From Betaproteobacteria bacterium HGW-Betaproteobacteria-16 (lineage in GTDB: Bacteria > Pseudomonadota > Gammaproteobacteria > Burkholderiales > Burkholderiaceae_C), in the NCBI GenBank assembly GCA_002840835.1, contig PHCQ01000016.1, positions 1 to 64,000 on the forward strand: a DNA stretch of 64,000 nucleotides. Direction: 5' to 3'. How positions within the stretch are numbered: position 1 is the stretch's first letter; every line of letters begins with the position of its first letter. The position numbers and the translations under genes are program-made. Shown here in pieces: positions 1-9,635 of the stretch. The notes beneath the pieces were generated by a model. The model made no database searches and was not told where the DNA came from. It saw only the letters and a list, made by a program, of their open reading frames with translations.

Positions 1-9
1 GCAGACCCA

Positions 10-94
10 GCCGACGTGGTGAAATTGGTAGACACGCTATCTTGAGGGGGTAGTGGCGAAAGCTGTGCGAGTTCGAGTCTCGCCGTCGGCACCA
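10..94 (+). tRNA. tRNA-Leu (anticodon GAG)
   Basis: A complete class II tRNA. The 7-bp acceptor stem pairs positions 10-16 with 84-90, the discriminator is A91 and CCA (92-94) is encoded. The anticodon stem pairs 37-41 with 49-53 and the loop carries GAG at 44-46. A long variable arm and a GTTCGAGTC T-loop follow. It decodes CUC and CUU leucine codons. Only 47 nt separate its 3' end from the nuoA start, so tRNA and nuo operon may share a transcript. Confidence 0.97.
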
Positions 95-105
95 ATCTTA
101 GGCAA

Positions 106-124
106 ACATGGCGCCCAGCCATGT
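106..124 (+). other. Small hairpin between tRNA-Leu and nuoA
   Basis: ACATGGC and GCCATGT form a perfect 7-bp stem with a 5-nt loop, 11 nt after the tRNA CCA end and 17 nt before the preferred nuoA ATG. It could mark the 5' end of the nuo message after tRNA processing or affect translation initiation. No U-tract follows, so it is not an intrinsic terminator. The role is inference. Confidence 0.4.
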
Positions 125-141
125 CAGTGGACATACCCAAG

Positions 142-501
142 ATGAGTCTCGATCAGTACCTCCCCGTGCTTCTCTTCATACTGGTCGGCATTGCCATCGG
201 GATCATTCCCCAGGTTCTGGGTTACATCCTTGGCCCCAATCGGCCGGATGCAGAAAAGAATTCCCCCTATGAGTGCGGTTTCGAGGCTTTCGAAGACGCC
301 CGCATGAAGTTTGACGTGCGCTACTACCTGGTGGCGATTCTCTTCATTCTGTTCGACCTTGAGATTGCTTTTCTGATTCCTTGGGCGGTGGCCTTTTCGG
401 ACATCGGCATGACCGGCTTCCTGGCGGGTGTGGTCTTCCTTGCCATTCTGACGGTGGGTTTCGCCTACGAGTGGAAGAAGGGTGCACTGGATTGGGAATG
501 A
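142..501 (+). CDS. nuoA: NADH-quinone oxidoreductase subunit A
   Basis: NuoA is a membrane-arm subunit of proton-pumping complex I, at the junction of the quinone module and the pump arm. The 119-aa protein has three hydrophobic segments (near residues 7-30, 65-85 and 90-110) and the conserved loop with NSPYECGFE, whose cysteine lies in the quinone-site region. The ATG at 142 gives the usual family start ([11 protein letters not shown]) and length. An in-frame ATG at 121 would add seven atypical residues; neither has a clear Shine-Dalgarno sequence. First gene of a 14-gene nuo operon, 36 nt before nuoB. Confidence 0.95.
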   Translation: MSLDQYLPVLLFILVGIAIGIIPQVLGYILGPNRPDAEKNSPYECGFEAFEDARMKFDVRYYLVAILFILFDLEIAFLIPWAVAFSDIGMTGFLAGVVFLAILTVGFAYEWKKGALDWE

Positions 502-537
502 GTGTGAACAAGACGGGTCATAGCTTCGGAGTGGTAC

Positions 538-1017
538 ATGATTGAAGGCGTATTCAAGGAAGGTTTTGTCACCACCAGCTACGACTCGGTGGTGAACTGG
601 GCCAAGACCGGCTCGCTGTGGCCGATGACCTTTGGCTTGGCCTGCTGTGCGGTGGAAATGATGCACGCGGCCGCAGCGCGCTACGACATCGGGCGATTCG
701 GGTCCGAGGTGTTTCGGGCCAGCCCGCGTCAGTCCGATCTGATGATCGTGGCCGGCACGCTGTGCAACAAGATGGCGCCCGCCTTGCGCAAGGTGTACGA
801 CCAGATGGCCGAGCCGCGTTGGGTGCTGTCCATGGGCTCCTGTGCCAATGGCGGTGGTTACTACCACTACAGCTATTCCGTGGTGCGCGGCTGCGACCGC
901 ATCGTCCCGGTCGACGTCTATGTGCCTGGGTGCCCTCCGACGGCAGAAGCGCTGCTCTACGGCATCATTCAGTTGCAGCAGAAGATCCGTCGCACCAACA
1001 CCATTGCGCGTGCCTGA
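538..1017 (+). CDS. nuoB: NADH-quinone oxidoreductase subunit B
   Basis: NuoB (PSST) holds the terminal iron-sulfur cluster N2 that reduces quinone. The 159-aa protein has the adjacent cysteine pair C36-C37, with C102 (GSCANGGG) and C132 (VPGCPPTAE), the four N2 ligands of the family. It sits in the Q-module with NuoC, NuoD and NuoI on the cytoplasmic side of the membrane. The length is normal for betaproteobacteria. The gene is 36 nt after nuoA and 39 nt before the nuoC start. Confidence 0.98.
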   Translation: MIEGVFKEGFVTTSYDSVVNWAKTGSLWPMTFGLACCAVEMMHAAAARYDIGRFGSEVFRASPRQSDLMIVAGTLCNKMAPALRKVYDQMAEPRWVLSMGSCANGGGYYHYSYSVVRGCDRIVPVDVYVPGCPPTAEALLYGIIQLQQKIRRTNTIARA

Positions 1018-1056
1018 GCACCGTTGCAACGGCCCTGTCCAAGAAAGACGGTTTTC

Positions 1057-1665
1057 ATGAGCGAGATTGCTGTAAATCCGGAAGTGTTGAAGGCTGTACT
1101 GGCCGAGGCTCTGGGCGAGCGTGCCCAGGCCATTCACGTGGAGCGCGAAGAACTGACGCTCACCGTGGATGCTGCCGACTACCTGTCGGTGATGCAGCAG
1201 CTGCGCGATGCGCCTGAGTTTCGTTTTGAGCAGTTGATCGATCTGTGTGGCATGGACTATTCCACCTACGGCGATGGTCGCTGGGAAGGTCCCCGCTTTG
1301 CAGCGGTGGTGCACCTGCTTTCGATCACGCACAACCATCGCGTTCGCGTGCGTGTCTTCTGCAGCGAAGACGATTTCCCTGTTCTGTCATCGGTCACATC
1401 AATCTGGGCTGCTGCGAACTGGTACGAGCGCGAGGCCTTCGACCTGTACGGCATCGTGTTCGAAGGGCACGACGACCTGCGCCGCATCCTGACCGACTAC
1501 GGCTTCATCGGCCATCCGTTCCGCAAGGACTTCCCGCTCTCAGGGCATGTCGAAATGCGCTACGACGCTGAGCGCCAGCGGGTGATCTACGAACCGGTCA
1601 CCATCGAGCCGCGCGAAGTCACACCGCGCGTGATCCGTGAAGACAACTACGGAGGCCTGCACTGA
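1057..1665 (+). CDS. nuoC: NADH-quinone oxidoreductase subunit C
   Basis: NuoC is the 30-kDa peripheral subunit of the complex I Q-module; it carries no cofactor and packs on NuoD. The 202-aa protein contains the family signature around residues 128-165 ([10 protein letters not shown], then [10 protein letters not shown] and [10 protein letters not shown]). The ATG at 1057 matches the usual family N-terminus and follows an AAGAAAG stretch; the upstream ATG at 1024 would add 11 unlikely residues. It is a separate gene from nuoD, as in most betaproteobacteria and unlike the E. coli nuoCD fusion. Confidence 0.96.
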   Translation: MSEIAVNPEVLKAVLAEALGERAQAIHVEREELTLTVDAADYLSVMQQLRDAPEFRFEQLIDLCGMDYSTYGDGRWEGPRFAAVVHLLSITHNHRVRVRVFCSEDDFPVLSSVTSIWAAANWYEREAFDLYGIVFEGHDDLRRILTDYGFIGHPFRKDFPLSGHVEMRYDAERQRVIYEPVTIEPREVTPRVIREDNYGGLH

Positions 1666-1666
1666 A

Positions 1667-2920
1667 ATGGCCGAAATCAAGAACTACACGCTGAACTTCG
1701 GTCCACAGCACCCCGCTGCTCACGGCGTGCTTCGCCTGGTGCTCGAACTCGACGGCGAGGTCGTGCAACGAGCCGACCCGCACATTGGACTGCTGCACCG
1801 CGCCACCGAGAAACTGGCCGAACACAAGACCTTCATCCAGTCGCTGCCGTACATGGACCGGTTGGACTACGTGTCGATGATGTGCAACGAGCACGCTTAC
1901 TGCCTGGCCATCGAGAAACTGCTGGGCATCGAGGTGCCCATCCGCGCGCAGTACATCCGCGTGATGTTCAGCGAAATCACGCGCCTGCTCAACCACCTCA
2001 TGTGGCTGGGTTCACATGGCAACGACTGCGGCAGTTCCACCATCCTCATCTACGCTTTCCGTGAGCGCGAAGACCTCTTCGACATGTACGAGGCTGTGTC
2101 TGGTGCTCGCATGCACGCAGCGTACTTCCGCCCGGGCGGCGTGTACCGCGACCTGCCTGACAGCATGCCGCAGTACCAGCACAGCAAGATTCGCAATGCG
2201 CGTGCCATGTCGGAAATGAATGCCAACCGCCAGGGTTCCCTGCTGGACTTCATCGACGATTTCACCCGGCGCTTCCCGACCTACTTGGCCGAGTACCACA
2301 CACTGCTCACCGACAACCGCATCTGGAAGCAGCGCACCGTGGGCATCGGTGTGGTCACGCCCGAGCGCGCGCTCAACCTGGGCATGACCGGCCCGATGCT
2401 GCGGGGTTCCGGCATTGCCTGGGACCTGCGAAAAAAGCAGCCGTACGACGTGTACGACCGCATGCAGTTCGACATCCCTGTGGGCAAGACGGGCGACACC
2501 TACGATCGTTACCTGGTGCGCATGGAGGAGATGAAGCAGTCGAACCGCATCATCAAACAATGCGTGGACTGGCTGCGTGTGAATCCTGGCCCGGTGATCA
2601 CCGACAACCACAAGGTTGCGCCGCCTTCGCGCGAATCCATGAAGTCGAGCATGGAAGAGCTGATCCACCATTTCAAGCTCTTCACCGAAGGCTTCCATGT
2701 GCCCGAGGGCGAAGCCTATGCGGCGGTGGAGCACCCCAAAGGTGAGTTCGGCATCTACCTGGTGAGTGACGGCGCGAACAAGCCTTACCGTCTGAAGATT
2801 CGTGCGCCCGGCTTCGCGCACCTGTCCGCCATGGACGAAATGGCCACTGGCCACATGCTGGCCGATGCCGTTGCCATCATCGGCACCATGGACATTGTTT
2901 TTGGAGAGATTGACCGATGA
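1667..2920 (+). CDS. nuoD: NADH-quinone oxidoreductase subunit D
   Basis: NuoD is the 49-kDa subunit that forms the quinone-binding cavity together with NuoB. The 417-aa protein starts [20 protein letters not shown], carrying the conserved HPAAHG motif whose histidine lines the quinone site. It ends with the typical short FGEIDR tail. GGAGG at 1651-1655 precedes the ATG at 1667, one base after the nuoC stop; an upstream ATG at 1637 overlaps nuoC and is rejected. The stop overlaps the nuoE start (ATGA), implying translational coupling. Confidence 0.98.
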   Translation: MAEIKNYTLNFGPQHPAAHGVLRLVLELDGEVVQRADPHIGLLHRATEKLAEHKTFIQSLPYMDRLDYVSMMCNEHAYCLAIEKLLGIEVPIRAQYIRVMFSEITRLLNHLMWLGSHGNDCGSSTILIYAFREREDLFDMYEAVSGARMHAAYFRPGGVYRDLPDSMPQYQHSKIRNARAMSEMNANRQGSLLDFIDDFTRRFPTYLAEYHTLLTDNRIWKQRTVGIGVVTPERALNLGMTGPMLRGSGIAWDLRKKQPYDVYDRMQFDIPVGKTGDTYDRYLVRMEEMKQSNRIIKQCVDWLRVNPGPVITDNHKVAPPSRESMKSSMEELIHHFKLFTEGFHVPEGEAYAAVEHPKGEFGIYLVSDGANKPYRLKIRAPGFAHLSAMDEMATGHMLADAVAIIGTMDIVFGEIDR

Positions 2921-3441
2921 CATCAGTCCATCAACCCGTGAGGTCGCCTTTGCTGTCCGAAGAGACCTTGCAGCGTTTTGCGCGAGAGGTGGCGAAGTAC
3001 CCGCCGGACCAGGCGCAGTCGGCCGTCATGGCCTGCCTGGCCATTGCGCAGCATGAGCACGGGTTCGTCAGCCTGGAAGCTGAGAAGGCGATCGCCGAGT
3101 ACCTGGGTATGGCACCGATGGCCGTGCATGAGGTGACGACCTTCTACAACATGTACAACCAGCGCCTGGTGGGCAAGTTCAAACTCAACGTTTGCACCAA
3201 CCTGCCTTGCCAGCTGCGCGATGGCGGCAAGGCCCTGGCGTACCTGGAAGAGAAGCTGGGTATCACCATGGGCGAAACGACGCCCGACGGCATGTTCACC
3301 CTGCAACAAAGTGAATGTCTGGGTGCGTGTGCCGATTCACCCGTGATGCTGGTCAACGACCGCCACATGTGCAGCTTCATGAGCCATGACAAGCTCGACC
3401 AGCTCATCGAAGGCTTGAGCGCTTCGGAGGGCAAGGCATGA
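2917..3441 (+). CDS. nuoE: NADH-quinone oxidoreductase subunit E
   Basis: NuoE is the 24-kDa thioredoxin-like subunit of the NADH-dehydrogenase module and binds cluster N1a [2Fe-2S]. The four ligands are visible as C93, C98 ([10 protein letters not shown]) and C134, C138 (ECLGACAD) in 174 aa. The start overlaps the nuoD stop (ATGA) and is preceded by GGAGAG. The stop overlaps the nuoF start in the same way, so D, E and F are translationally coupled. Confidence 0.97.
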   Translation: MTSVHQPVRSPLLSEETLQRFAREVAKYPPDQAQSAVMACLAIAQHEHGFVSLEAEKAIAEYLGMAPMAVHEVTTFYNMYNQRLVGKFKLNVCTNLPCQLRDGGKALAYLEEKLGITMGETTPDGMFTLQQSECLGACADSPVMLVNDRHMCSFMSHDKLDQLIEGLSASEGKA

Positions 3442-4799
3442 ACGCCGAACAGGTGATCTCCCAGTTTCGCGCCACCGGCGTGCAAACCTGTTTTCACGAC
3501 CGCCACATCAACCCCCAGATCTACGCCGGGCTGGATGGTAGCAACTGGTCGCTCAAGGACTATGTGGCCCGTGGTGGCTACCAGGCCCTGCGGAAGATCC
3601 TGGGACAGGACGGCGGCGAAGGCCTGACCCAGGACCAGGTCATTGCAACGGTCAAGGAATCTGCGCTGCGCGGACGCGGTGGCGCCGGTTTCCCCACCGG
3701 ACTCAAGTGGAGCTTCATGCCACGCCAGTTTCCGGGTCAGAAGTACCTGGTGTGCAACTCCGATGAAGGCGAGCCGGGTACCTGCAAGGACCGCGACATC
3801 CTTTTGTACAACCCGCACATCGTCATCGAAGGCATGGCGATCGCCGCCTATGCCATGGGCATTTCGGTGGGCTACAACTACATCCACGGCGAAATCTTCG
3901 AGGCGTACGAGCGCTTCGAGGCCGCACTGGAAGAAGCCCGTGCCGCAGGGTACCTGGGTGACAATCTGCTCGGCAGCAGCTTCAGCTTCCAGTTGCATGC
4001 TTTCCACGGCTTTGGTGCGTACATCTGCGGCGAAGAGACGGCGTTGCTCGAATCGCTGGAAGGCAAGAAGGGCCAGCCCCGCTTCAAGCCGCCGTTCCCG
4101 GCCAGCTTTGGCCTTTATGGCAAGCCCACCACGATCAACAACACCGAGACGTTTGCGGCGGTGCCCTGGATCATCCGCAATGGTGGTCAGGCCTACCTGG
4201 AGTGTGGCAAGCCCAACAACGGTGGCACCAAGATCTACTCGGTCAGTGGCGATGTGGAATTGCCCGGCAACTACGAAGTGCCCATGGGCACGCCGTTTTC
4301 AAAGCTGCTCGAGCTCGCCGGTGGCGTGCGCAAAGGGCGCCAGCTCAAGGCGGTGATTCCCGGGGGCTCTTCGTCCCCGGTGCTGCCGGCGCACATCATG
4401 ATGGACTGTACGATGGACTACGACTCCATCGCCAAAGCCGGTTCCATGCTGGGCTCTGGCGCGGTGATCGTCATGGACGATTCGCGCTGCATGGTCGAAT
4501 CCCTGAAGCGCCTGTCCTACTTCTACATGCACGAGAGCTGCGGACAGTGCACGCCCTGCCGTGAAGGCACGGGCTGGCTCTGGCGTCTGGTGGACCGCAT
4601 TCATCGGGGTGACGGTCGTCCTGCCGACATGGACTTGCTGGACAACGTGGCCGAAAACATCATGGGCCGCACCATCTGCGCTCTCGGCGATGCAGCCGCC
4701 ATGCCGGTGCGCGCCATGATCAAGCATTTCAGGCCTGAGTTCGAGGCCATGATCCGGGCCGACGCTGGTGCAAAGCCAGTGGCTCCGGCAGCGGTCTGA
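3438..4799 (+). CDS. nuoF: NADH-quinone oxidoreductase subunit F
   Basis: NuoF is the 51-kDa subunit that oxidises NADH with FMN and passes electrons to cluster N3. The 453-aa protein has the glycine-rich nucleotide/FMN segment [10 protein letters not shown] near residue 79, and the [4Fe-4S] ligands C368, C371, C374 (ESCGQCTPC) and C414 (TICALGD). The ATG overlaps the nuoE stop. The extended Ala/Pro-rich C-terminus after about residue 440 is unremarkable. Confidence 0.98.
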   Translation: MNAEQVISQFRATGVQTCFHDRHINPQIYAGLDGSNWSLKDYVARGGYQALRKILGQDGGEGLTQDQVIATVKESALRGRGGAGFPTGLKWSFMPRQFPGQKYLVCNSDEGEPGTCKDRDILLYNPHIVIEGMAIAAYAMGISVGYNYIHGEIFEAYERFEAALEEARAAGYLGDNLLGSSFSFQLHAFHGFGAYICGEETALLESLEGKKGQPRFKPPFPASFGLYGKPTTINNTETFAAVPWIIRNGGQAYLECGKPNNGGTKIYSVSGDVELPGNYEVPMGTPFSKLLELAGGVRKGRQLKAVIPGGSSSPVLPAHIMMDCTMDYDSIAKAGSMLGSGAVIVMDDSRCMVESLKRLSYFYMHESCGQCTPCREGTGWLWRLVDRIHRGDGRPADMDLLDNVAENIMGRTICALGDAAAMPVRAMIKHFRPEFEAMIRADAGAKPVAPAAV

Positions 4800-4819
4800 C
4801 ATCGATATCGGAAAACAAC

Positions 4820-6958
4820 ATGGTTGAAATCGAACTCGACGGCAAGAAGGTGGAAGTGCCACCAGGCAGCATGGTCATGCATGCGGCCGAAAAAGCCGGC
4901 ACCTACATCCCTCACTTCTGCTATCACAAGAAGTTGTCCATCGCGGCCAACTGCCGCATGTGTCTGGTGGACGTGGAGAAGGCACCCAAGCCCATGCCCG
5001 CCTGTGCCACGCCAGTGACGCAGGGCATGATCGTGCGCACCAAGAGCGACAAGGCCATCAAGGCCCAGCAGTCGGTGATGGAGTTCCTGCTCATCAACCA
5101 TCCGCTGGATTGCCCCATCTGTGACCAAGGCGGCGAGTGCCAGCTGCAGGATCTGGCTGTGGGCTATGGCAGCTCGGGCTCGCGCTACGAAGAAGAGAAG
5201 CGTGTGGTGTTCCACAAGGACGTGGGCCCGCTGATCTCGATGGAAGAGATGAGCCGCTGCATCCATTGCACTCGCTGCGTGCGCTTTGGCCAGGAAGTGG
5301 CCGGCGTCATGGAGCTCGGCATGTCGCATCGCGGCGAACACGCCGAGATCGAGACATTCATCGGCGATACGGTGGACTCCGAACTCTCGGGCAACATGAT
5401 CGATATCTGCCCGGTCGGTGCGCTCACCAGCAAACCCTTCCGGTACCAGGCCCGCACCTGGGAACTGTCGCGTCGCAAGTCCGTGAGCCCGCACGACTCC
5501 ACCGGTGCCAACCTCATCATCCAGGTCAAGAACCACAAGGTGATGCGAGTGGTTCCCCTGGAGAACGAGGCTGTCAACGAATGCTGGATCGCTGATCGTG
5601 ATCGCTTCTCCTACGAGGCCGTCAACAGCGAAGACCGCCTGACCGCGCCCATGCTGAAGCAGGGCGGTGAGTGGAAAACGGTGGACTGGCAGACGGCCCT
5701 GGAGTACGTGGCCAACGGACTCAAGCAGGTCAAGACCGACCACGGTGCCGACGCCATCGGTGTGATCGCGAGTCCCCACAGCACCGTTGAAGAGCTGGCT
5801 CTGGCCGGTGCTTTCGTGCGCGGAATGGGATCGGAAAACATCGACTCCCGTTTGCGTCACGCGGACTTCGACAACCACGCAGCTGCAGGCAACGCCCGCT
5901 GGCTGGGCATGCCCATCGAGGGCTTGTCGGGCCTGCAGCGCGTGCTGGTGGTGGGATCGAATCTTCGCAAGGACCATCCCTTGTTCGCCCAGCGCATCCG
6001 TCAAGCAGCGCGCAAAGGCGGTGTGGTTCACCTGCTGAACGACAACTCCGCCGATTGGGCCATGCCCGTGGCGCAGCGCATCGTCAACGACAGCCGTCAG
6101 TGGGTGAATGAACTCGCCGGTATCGCTGCAGCCGTGGCGGCTGAAGCGGGTGTTCAGGCGCCAGTGACTGTCGAAGACGTGCGAGATGAAGCCCGCGCCA
6201 TCGCCAAGTCGCTGCTGAGCGTCGAGCGCAAAGCCGTGTTGCTGGGCAATGCGGCTGCTCACCACGAAAAAGCGGCCAGCCTGCTGTCGCTCGCCAACTG
6301 GATTGCCCAGCAAACGGGCGCCACGGTGGGGTACCTGAGCGAGGCGGCCAATACCGTTGGTGCACAGCTGGTGGGCGCCGTGCCCGGGCGCGGTGGGCAC
6401 AACGCTTCGCAGATGCTGGGGGGCGCGCTCAAGGCTGTGCTGCTGCTGAACACCGAACCCTCTCATGACGCAGCCGCTTCAGCAAAAGGCCTGGCGACGG
6501 CGGGCATGGTCGTGACCTTGAGCCCCTTCAAGACCAACCTCGATGTGAGCGATGTGCTGTTGCCCATCGCGCCCTTCACCGAGACGTCGGGTTCGTTCGT
6601 CAACGCCGAAGGGCGCCTGCAGAGTTTCCATGCCGTGGTCAAGCCGCTGGGCGAGACCCGGCCTGCATGGAAGGTGTTGCGGGTGCTGGGCAATCTGATG
6701 GGGCTGAGCGGCTTTGATGCCGATTCTTCACAGGCGGTGCTCGCCAAGGCATTGCCAGGCGTGGCCTCTGGTGCCTTTGTGGATGCCACCCGCCTGGACA
6801 ACACCGGCAACGTGGTGCCTGATCTGGTGCCCGCAAGCCGCGTGCCCTGCGTGGCTTCGATTTACCAGCTCGATGGCCTGGTGCGCCGTGCGCCTGCCTT
6901 GCAAAGCACGGCTGACGGTCGCGATGGCAAAGTCGCGGCGGGAGAGGTGGCAGCATGA
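4820..6958 (+). CDS. nuoG: NADH-quinone oxidoreductase subunit G
   Basis: NuoG is the large iron-sulfur subunit of the N-module. The N-terminal ferredoxin domain carries C34, C45, C48 and C62 (N1b); H94, C98, C101 and C107 follow (N5), then C147, C150, C153 and C197 (N4). A molybdopterin-oxidoreductase-like domain fills the rest of the 712 aa. The cysteine quartet that would bind the extra N7 cluster (as in E. coli and Thermus) is absent after residue 200, consistent with the shorter betaproteobacterial form. The stop overlaps the nuoH start (ATGA). Confidence 0.97.
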   Translation: MVEIELDGKKVEVPPGSMVMHAAEKAGTYIPHFCYHKKLSIAANCRMCLVDVEKAPKPMPACATPVTQGMIVRTKSDKAIKAQQSVMEFLLINHPLDCPICDQGGECQLQDLAVGYGSSGSRYEEEKRVVFHKDVGPLISMEEMSRCIHCTRCVRFGQEVAGVMELGMSHRGEHAEIETFIGDTVDSELSGNMIDICPVGALTSKPFRYQARTWELSRRKSVSPHDSTGANLIIQVKNHKVMRVVPLENEAVNECWIADRDRFSYEAVNSEDRLTAPMLKQGGEWKTVDWQTALEYVANGLKQVKTDHGADAIGVIASPHSTVEELALAGAFVRGMGSENIDSRLRHADFDNHAAAGNARWLGMPIEGLSGLQRVLVVGSNLRKDHPLFAQRIRQAARKGGVVHLLNDNSADWAMPVAQRIVNDSRQWVNELAGIAAAVAAEAGVQAPVTVEDVRDEARAIAKSLLSVERKAVLLGNAAAHHEKAASLLSLANWIAQQTGATVGYLSEAANTVGAQLVGAVPGRGGHNASQMLGGALKAVLLLNTEPSHDAAASAKGLATAGMVVTLSPFKTNLDVSDVLLPIAPFTETSGSFVNAEGRLQSFHAVVKPLGETRPAWKVLRVLGNLMGLSGFDADSSQAVLAKALPGVASGAFVDATRLDNTGNVVPDLVPASRVPCVASIYQLDGLVRRAPALQSTADGRDGKVAAGEVAA

Positions 6959-8037
6959 TCGATGCGATGTACAACGGTGGTCTGGGGCTGATTGCAGCGT
7001 CCTGGTGGACGACGGCCGCATGGCCCGTGCTCTGGAACCTGATCAAGATCGTGGCGGTGCTGGCGCCGCTGATGGGCGCCGTGGCCTACCTCACACTCTG
7101 GGAGCGCAAGCTGCTGGGCTTCATGCAGGTGCGCCATGGTCCCAACCGTGTGGGCCCGTTTGGTCTGCTGCAGCCGATTGCCGATGCGGTCAAGCTGCTG
7201 ACCAAGGAAATGATTCGCCCCACGGCGGCCAGCAACGGGCTGTTTCGCCTGGGCCCCATCATGGCCATCATGCCGGCGCTGGCCGCGTGGGTGGCAGTAC
7301 CCTTCGGGCCCGATGCCATTCTGGCCAATGTGAACGCTGGGCTGCTGGTGATCCTGGCCATCACCTCGATCGAGGTGTATGGCGTGATCATTGCGGGCTG
7401 GGCGTCCAACTCCAAGTACGCCTTTCTGGGCGCGCTGCGTGCGTCGGCTCAGATGGTGAGCTACGAAATCGCCATCGGCTTCTGTTTCCTGGTGGTGGTC
7501 ATGACCGCCGGCAGCCTGCACCTGGGCGAAATCGTGGCTTCCCAGTCGCGAGGCATGGCCGCCGACGTGGGCCTGAATTTCCTGTCGTGGAACTGGCTGC
7601 CGCTGCTGCCCATCTTCGTCGTGTACCTGATTTCCGGCGTGGCCGAAACCAACCGCCACCCGTTCGACGTGGTTGAGGGTGAGGCAGAAATCGTGGCCGG
7701 CCACATGGTGGAGTACTCCGGCATGGGCTTTGCCATCTTCTTCCTGGCCGAATACGCCAGCATGTGGCTGGTGTCCATCCTGGGCGTGCTGATGTTCCTG
7801 GGAGGCTGGTTGCCGCCGGTGGACAGCGCCGTCTTCAACTGGGTGCCCGGCTGGATCTGGCTGGGTCTCAAGACCTTCGTGGTGGTGTCCATGTTCATCT
7901 GGATCCGCGCCACCTTCCCGCGCTTCCGGTACGACCAGATCATGCGTCTGGGCTGGAAGATTTTCATTCCCGTGACCCTCATCTGGTTGCTGCTGGTTGG
8001 CGGCCTGATGCAGACGTCCTGGAATCTCTGGAAATAA
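6955..8037 (+). CDS. nuoH: NADH-quinone oxidoreductase subunit H
   Basis: NuoH (ND1) is the membrane subunit that connects the quinone cavity to the proton pumps. The 360-aa protein has about eight to nine hydrophobic segments, the conserved [18 protein letters not shown] segment near residue 51, and the acidic loop [16 protein letters not shown] near residue 231, typical of the quinone-entry region. It starts within the nuoG stop codon. Confidence 0.98.
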   Translation: MIDAMYNGGLGLIAASWWTTAAWPVLWNLIKIVAVLAPLMGAVAYLTLWERKLLGFMQVRHGPNRVGPFGLLQPIADAVKLLTKEMIRPTAASNGLFRLGPIMAIMPALAAWVAVPFGPDAILANVNAGLLVILAITSIEVYGVIIAGWASNSKYAFLGALRASAQMVSYEIAIGFCFLVVVMTAGSLHLGEIVASQSRGMAADVGLNFLSWNWLPLLPIFVVYLISGVAETNRHPFDVVEGEAEIVAGHMVEYSGMGFAIFFLAEYASMWLVSILGVLMFLGGWLPPVDSAVFNWVPGWIWLGLKTFVVVSMFIWIRATFPRFRYDQIMRLGWKIFIPVTLIWLLLVGGLMQTSWNLWK

Positions 8038-8051
8038 GCAGGGCGATCGAT

Positions 8052-8588
8052 ATGTCCATTTCTACCGCCACCACGGCCGCATCGCCTGCGGTTGTCGCGC
8101 CGTTCTCGTTCCGGGATTTTTTCAAGAGCTTTTTGCTGGTTGAACTGGTCAAGGGCATGGCCCTGACCGGGCGTTATGCCTTGCGCCGCAAGGTCACGGT
8201 GCAATTTCCGGAAGAGAAGACACCGTTGTCACCACGCTTTCGTGGCTTGCACGCCCAGCGCCGTTATGAAAACGGCGAGGAACGCTGCATTGCCTGCAAG
8301 CTGTGTGAGGCCGTGTGCCCGGCAGTCGCCATCACCATCGAATCCGACCAGCGCGAAGATGGCACCCGCCGCACCACGCGCTACGACATCGATCTGACCA
8401 AGTGCATCTTCTGCGGCTTCTGCGAAGAGGCCTGCCCGGTGGATGCGATCGTGGAGACCCACATCCTCGAATACCACGGTGAAAAGCGGGGCGACCTCTA
8501 CTTCACCAAAGAGATGCTGCTGGCCGTCGGCGACCGATACGAGCCGGAGATCGCTGCAGCCAAAGCCGCAGACGCCAGATACCGTTGA
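8052..8588 (+). CDS. nuoI: NADH-quinone oxidoreductase subunit I
   Basis: NuoI is the 23-kDa ferredoxin-like subunit carrying clusters N6a and N6b, which relay electrons to N2. Two CxxCxxCxxxCP motifs are seen at C79-C82-C85-C89 and C118-C121-C124-C128 in 178 aa. An amphipathic N-terminal helix (near residues 20-40) anchors the family to the membrane. The first roughly 16 residues are Ala/Thr-rich and longer than many homologues, but the ATG at 8052, 15 nt after nuoH, is the only sensible start. Confidence 0.97.
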   Translation: MSISTATTAASPAVVAPFSFRDFFKSFLLVELVKGMALTGRYALRRKVTVQFPEEKTPLSPRFRGLHAQRRYENGEERCIACKLCEAVCPAVAITIESDQREDGTRRTTRYDIDLTKCIFCGFCEEACPVDAIVETHILEYHGEKRGDLYFTKEMLLAVGDRYEPEIAAAKAADARYR

Positions 8589-8645
8589 TCGTTCAGCGAC
8601 ACCACACCCGCGAAATCGCCCAACGCATCCAGCCCGACCCCCTCT

Positions 8646-9302
8646 ATGGACTACCAGACCGGCTTCTTCTATCTGTTCGCGGCCGTGCTGCTTTTTGCAG
8701 CCTTCCGCGTGATCACTGCCCGCAATCCCGTGCACGCGGTGCTGTTCCTGATGCTGGCCTTTTCGCAGGCGGCTGCGCTCTGGCTGTTGCTCAAGGCCGA
8801 GTTTCTGGGCATCACGTTGGTGCTCGTCTACCTTGGGGCGGTGATGGTGCTGTTCCTTTTCGTCGTGATGATGCTCGACATCAACATGGACTCGGTGCGC
8901 CAGGGTTTCTGGAAACACTTTCCGCTCGCAGCGATCTTGAGTGCCCTGGTTGCGGCCGAACTCATTGCTGTGCTCTGGGCCGGTTTTCCTTCCGTATCCA
9001 CCAGTCCGGATGCCGCCGGTGTGGGTGTCAACGCTGCCGACTATTCCAACACCCGCGAACTGGGACTGTTGCTCTACACAGAGTACCTGTATCCGATTGA
9101 AGTGGCTGCGGTGATTCTGCTCGTGGCCATGATCGCAGCCATTGCGCTGACCCTGCGCCAACGCAAGGACAGCAAGGCCATCAATCCGGGGCTGCAGGTG
9201 CATGTGCGCGCCAGCGACCGCCTGGTGGTGCTGCCCATGGCCGCCACCCAAAAACAGGCGCCTGTGGTTGACGTGGCCGCCACCGAGGAGGGCAAGGCAT
9301 GA
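8646..9302 (+). CDS. nuoJ: NADH-quinone oxidoreductase subunit J
   Basis: NuoJ (ND6) is a membrane subunit next to NuoH and NuoK. The 218-aa protein has five hydrophobic segments and the conserved glycine-rich third helix ([20 protein letters not shown]). The start follows a 57-nt gap after nuoI, the largest within the early operon, without an obvious Shine-Dalgarno sequence. The stop overlaps the nuoK start (ATGA). Confidence 0.96.
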   Translation: MDYQTGFFYLFAAVLLFAAFRVITARNPVHAVLFLMLAFSQAAALWLLLKAEFLGITLVLVYLGAVMVLFLFVVMMLDINMDSVRQGFWKHFPLAAILSALVAAELIAVLWAGFPSVSTSPDAAGVGVNAADYSNTRELGLLLYTEYLYPIEVAAVILLVAMIAAIALTLRQRKDSKAINPGLQVHVRASDRLVVLPMAATQKQAPVVDVAATEEGKA

Positions 9303-9607
9303 GCCTCACACTGGGACATTTTCTTTCTGTCGGTGCGATCCTGTTCACCCTGTCGGTGATCGGCATTTTCCTGAACCGCAAGAACCTCATCGTCCTGCTC
9401 ATGGCGATTGAGCTGATGCTGCTCGCCGTGAACATGAACTTCGTGGCGTTCTCGCATTTCCTGGGTGACATGCACGGCCAGGTCTTTGTGTTCTTCATCT
9501 TGACGGTGGCCGCTGCCGAGTCGGCCATTGGTCTGGCAATCCTGATGCTGCTGTTCCGCAACAAGTCGTCCATCAGCGTCGAAGAAATCAACACCCTCAA
9601 GGGTTGA
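9299..9607 (+). CDS. nuoK: NADH-quinone oxidoreductase subunit K
   Basis: NuoK (ND4L) is a three-helix membrane subunit. The 102-aa protein contains two conserved intramembrane glutamates in the expected helices (LMAIELML, and [11 protein letters not shown]), which are part of the proton path. It starts within the nuoJ stop codon and lies 28 nt before nuoL. Confidence 0.98.
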   Translation: MSLTLGHFLSVGAILFTLSVIGIFLNRKNLIVLLMAIELMLLAVNMNFVAFSHFLGDMHGQVFVFFILTVAAAESAIGLAILMLLFRNKSSISVEEINTLKG

Positions 9608-9635
9608 AGCCCGATCCAGAAGAGACACGAAAACG

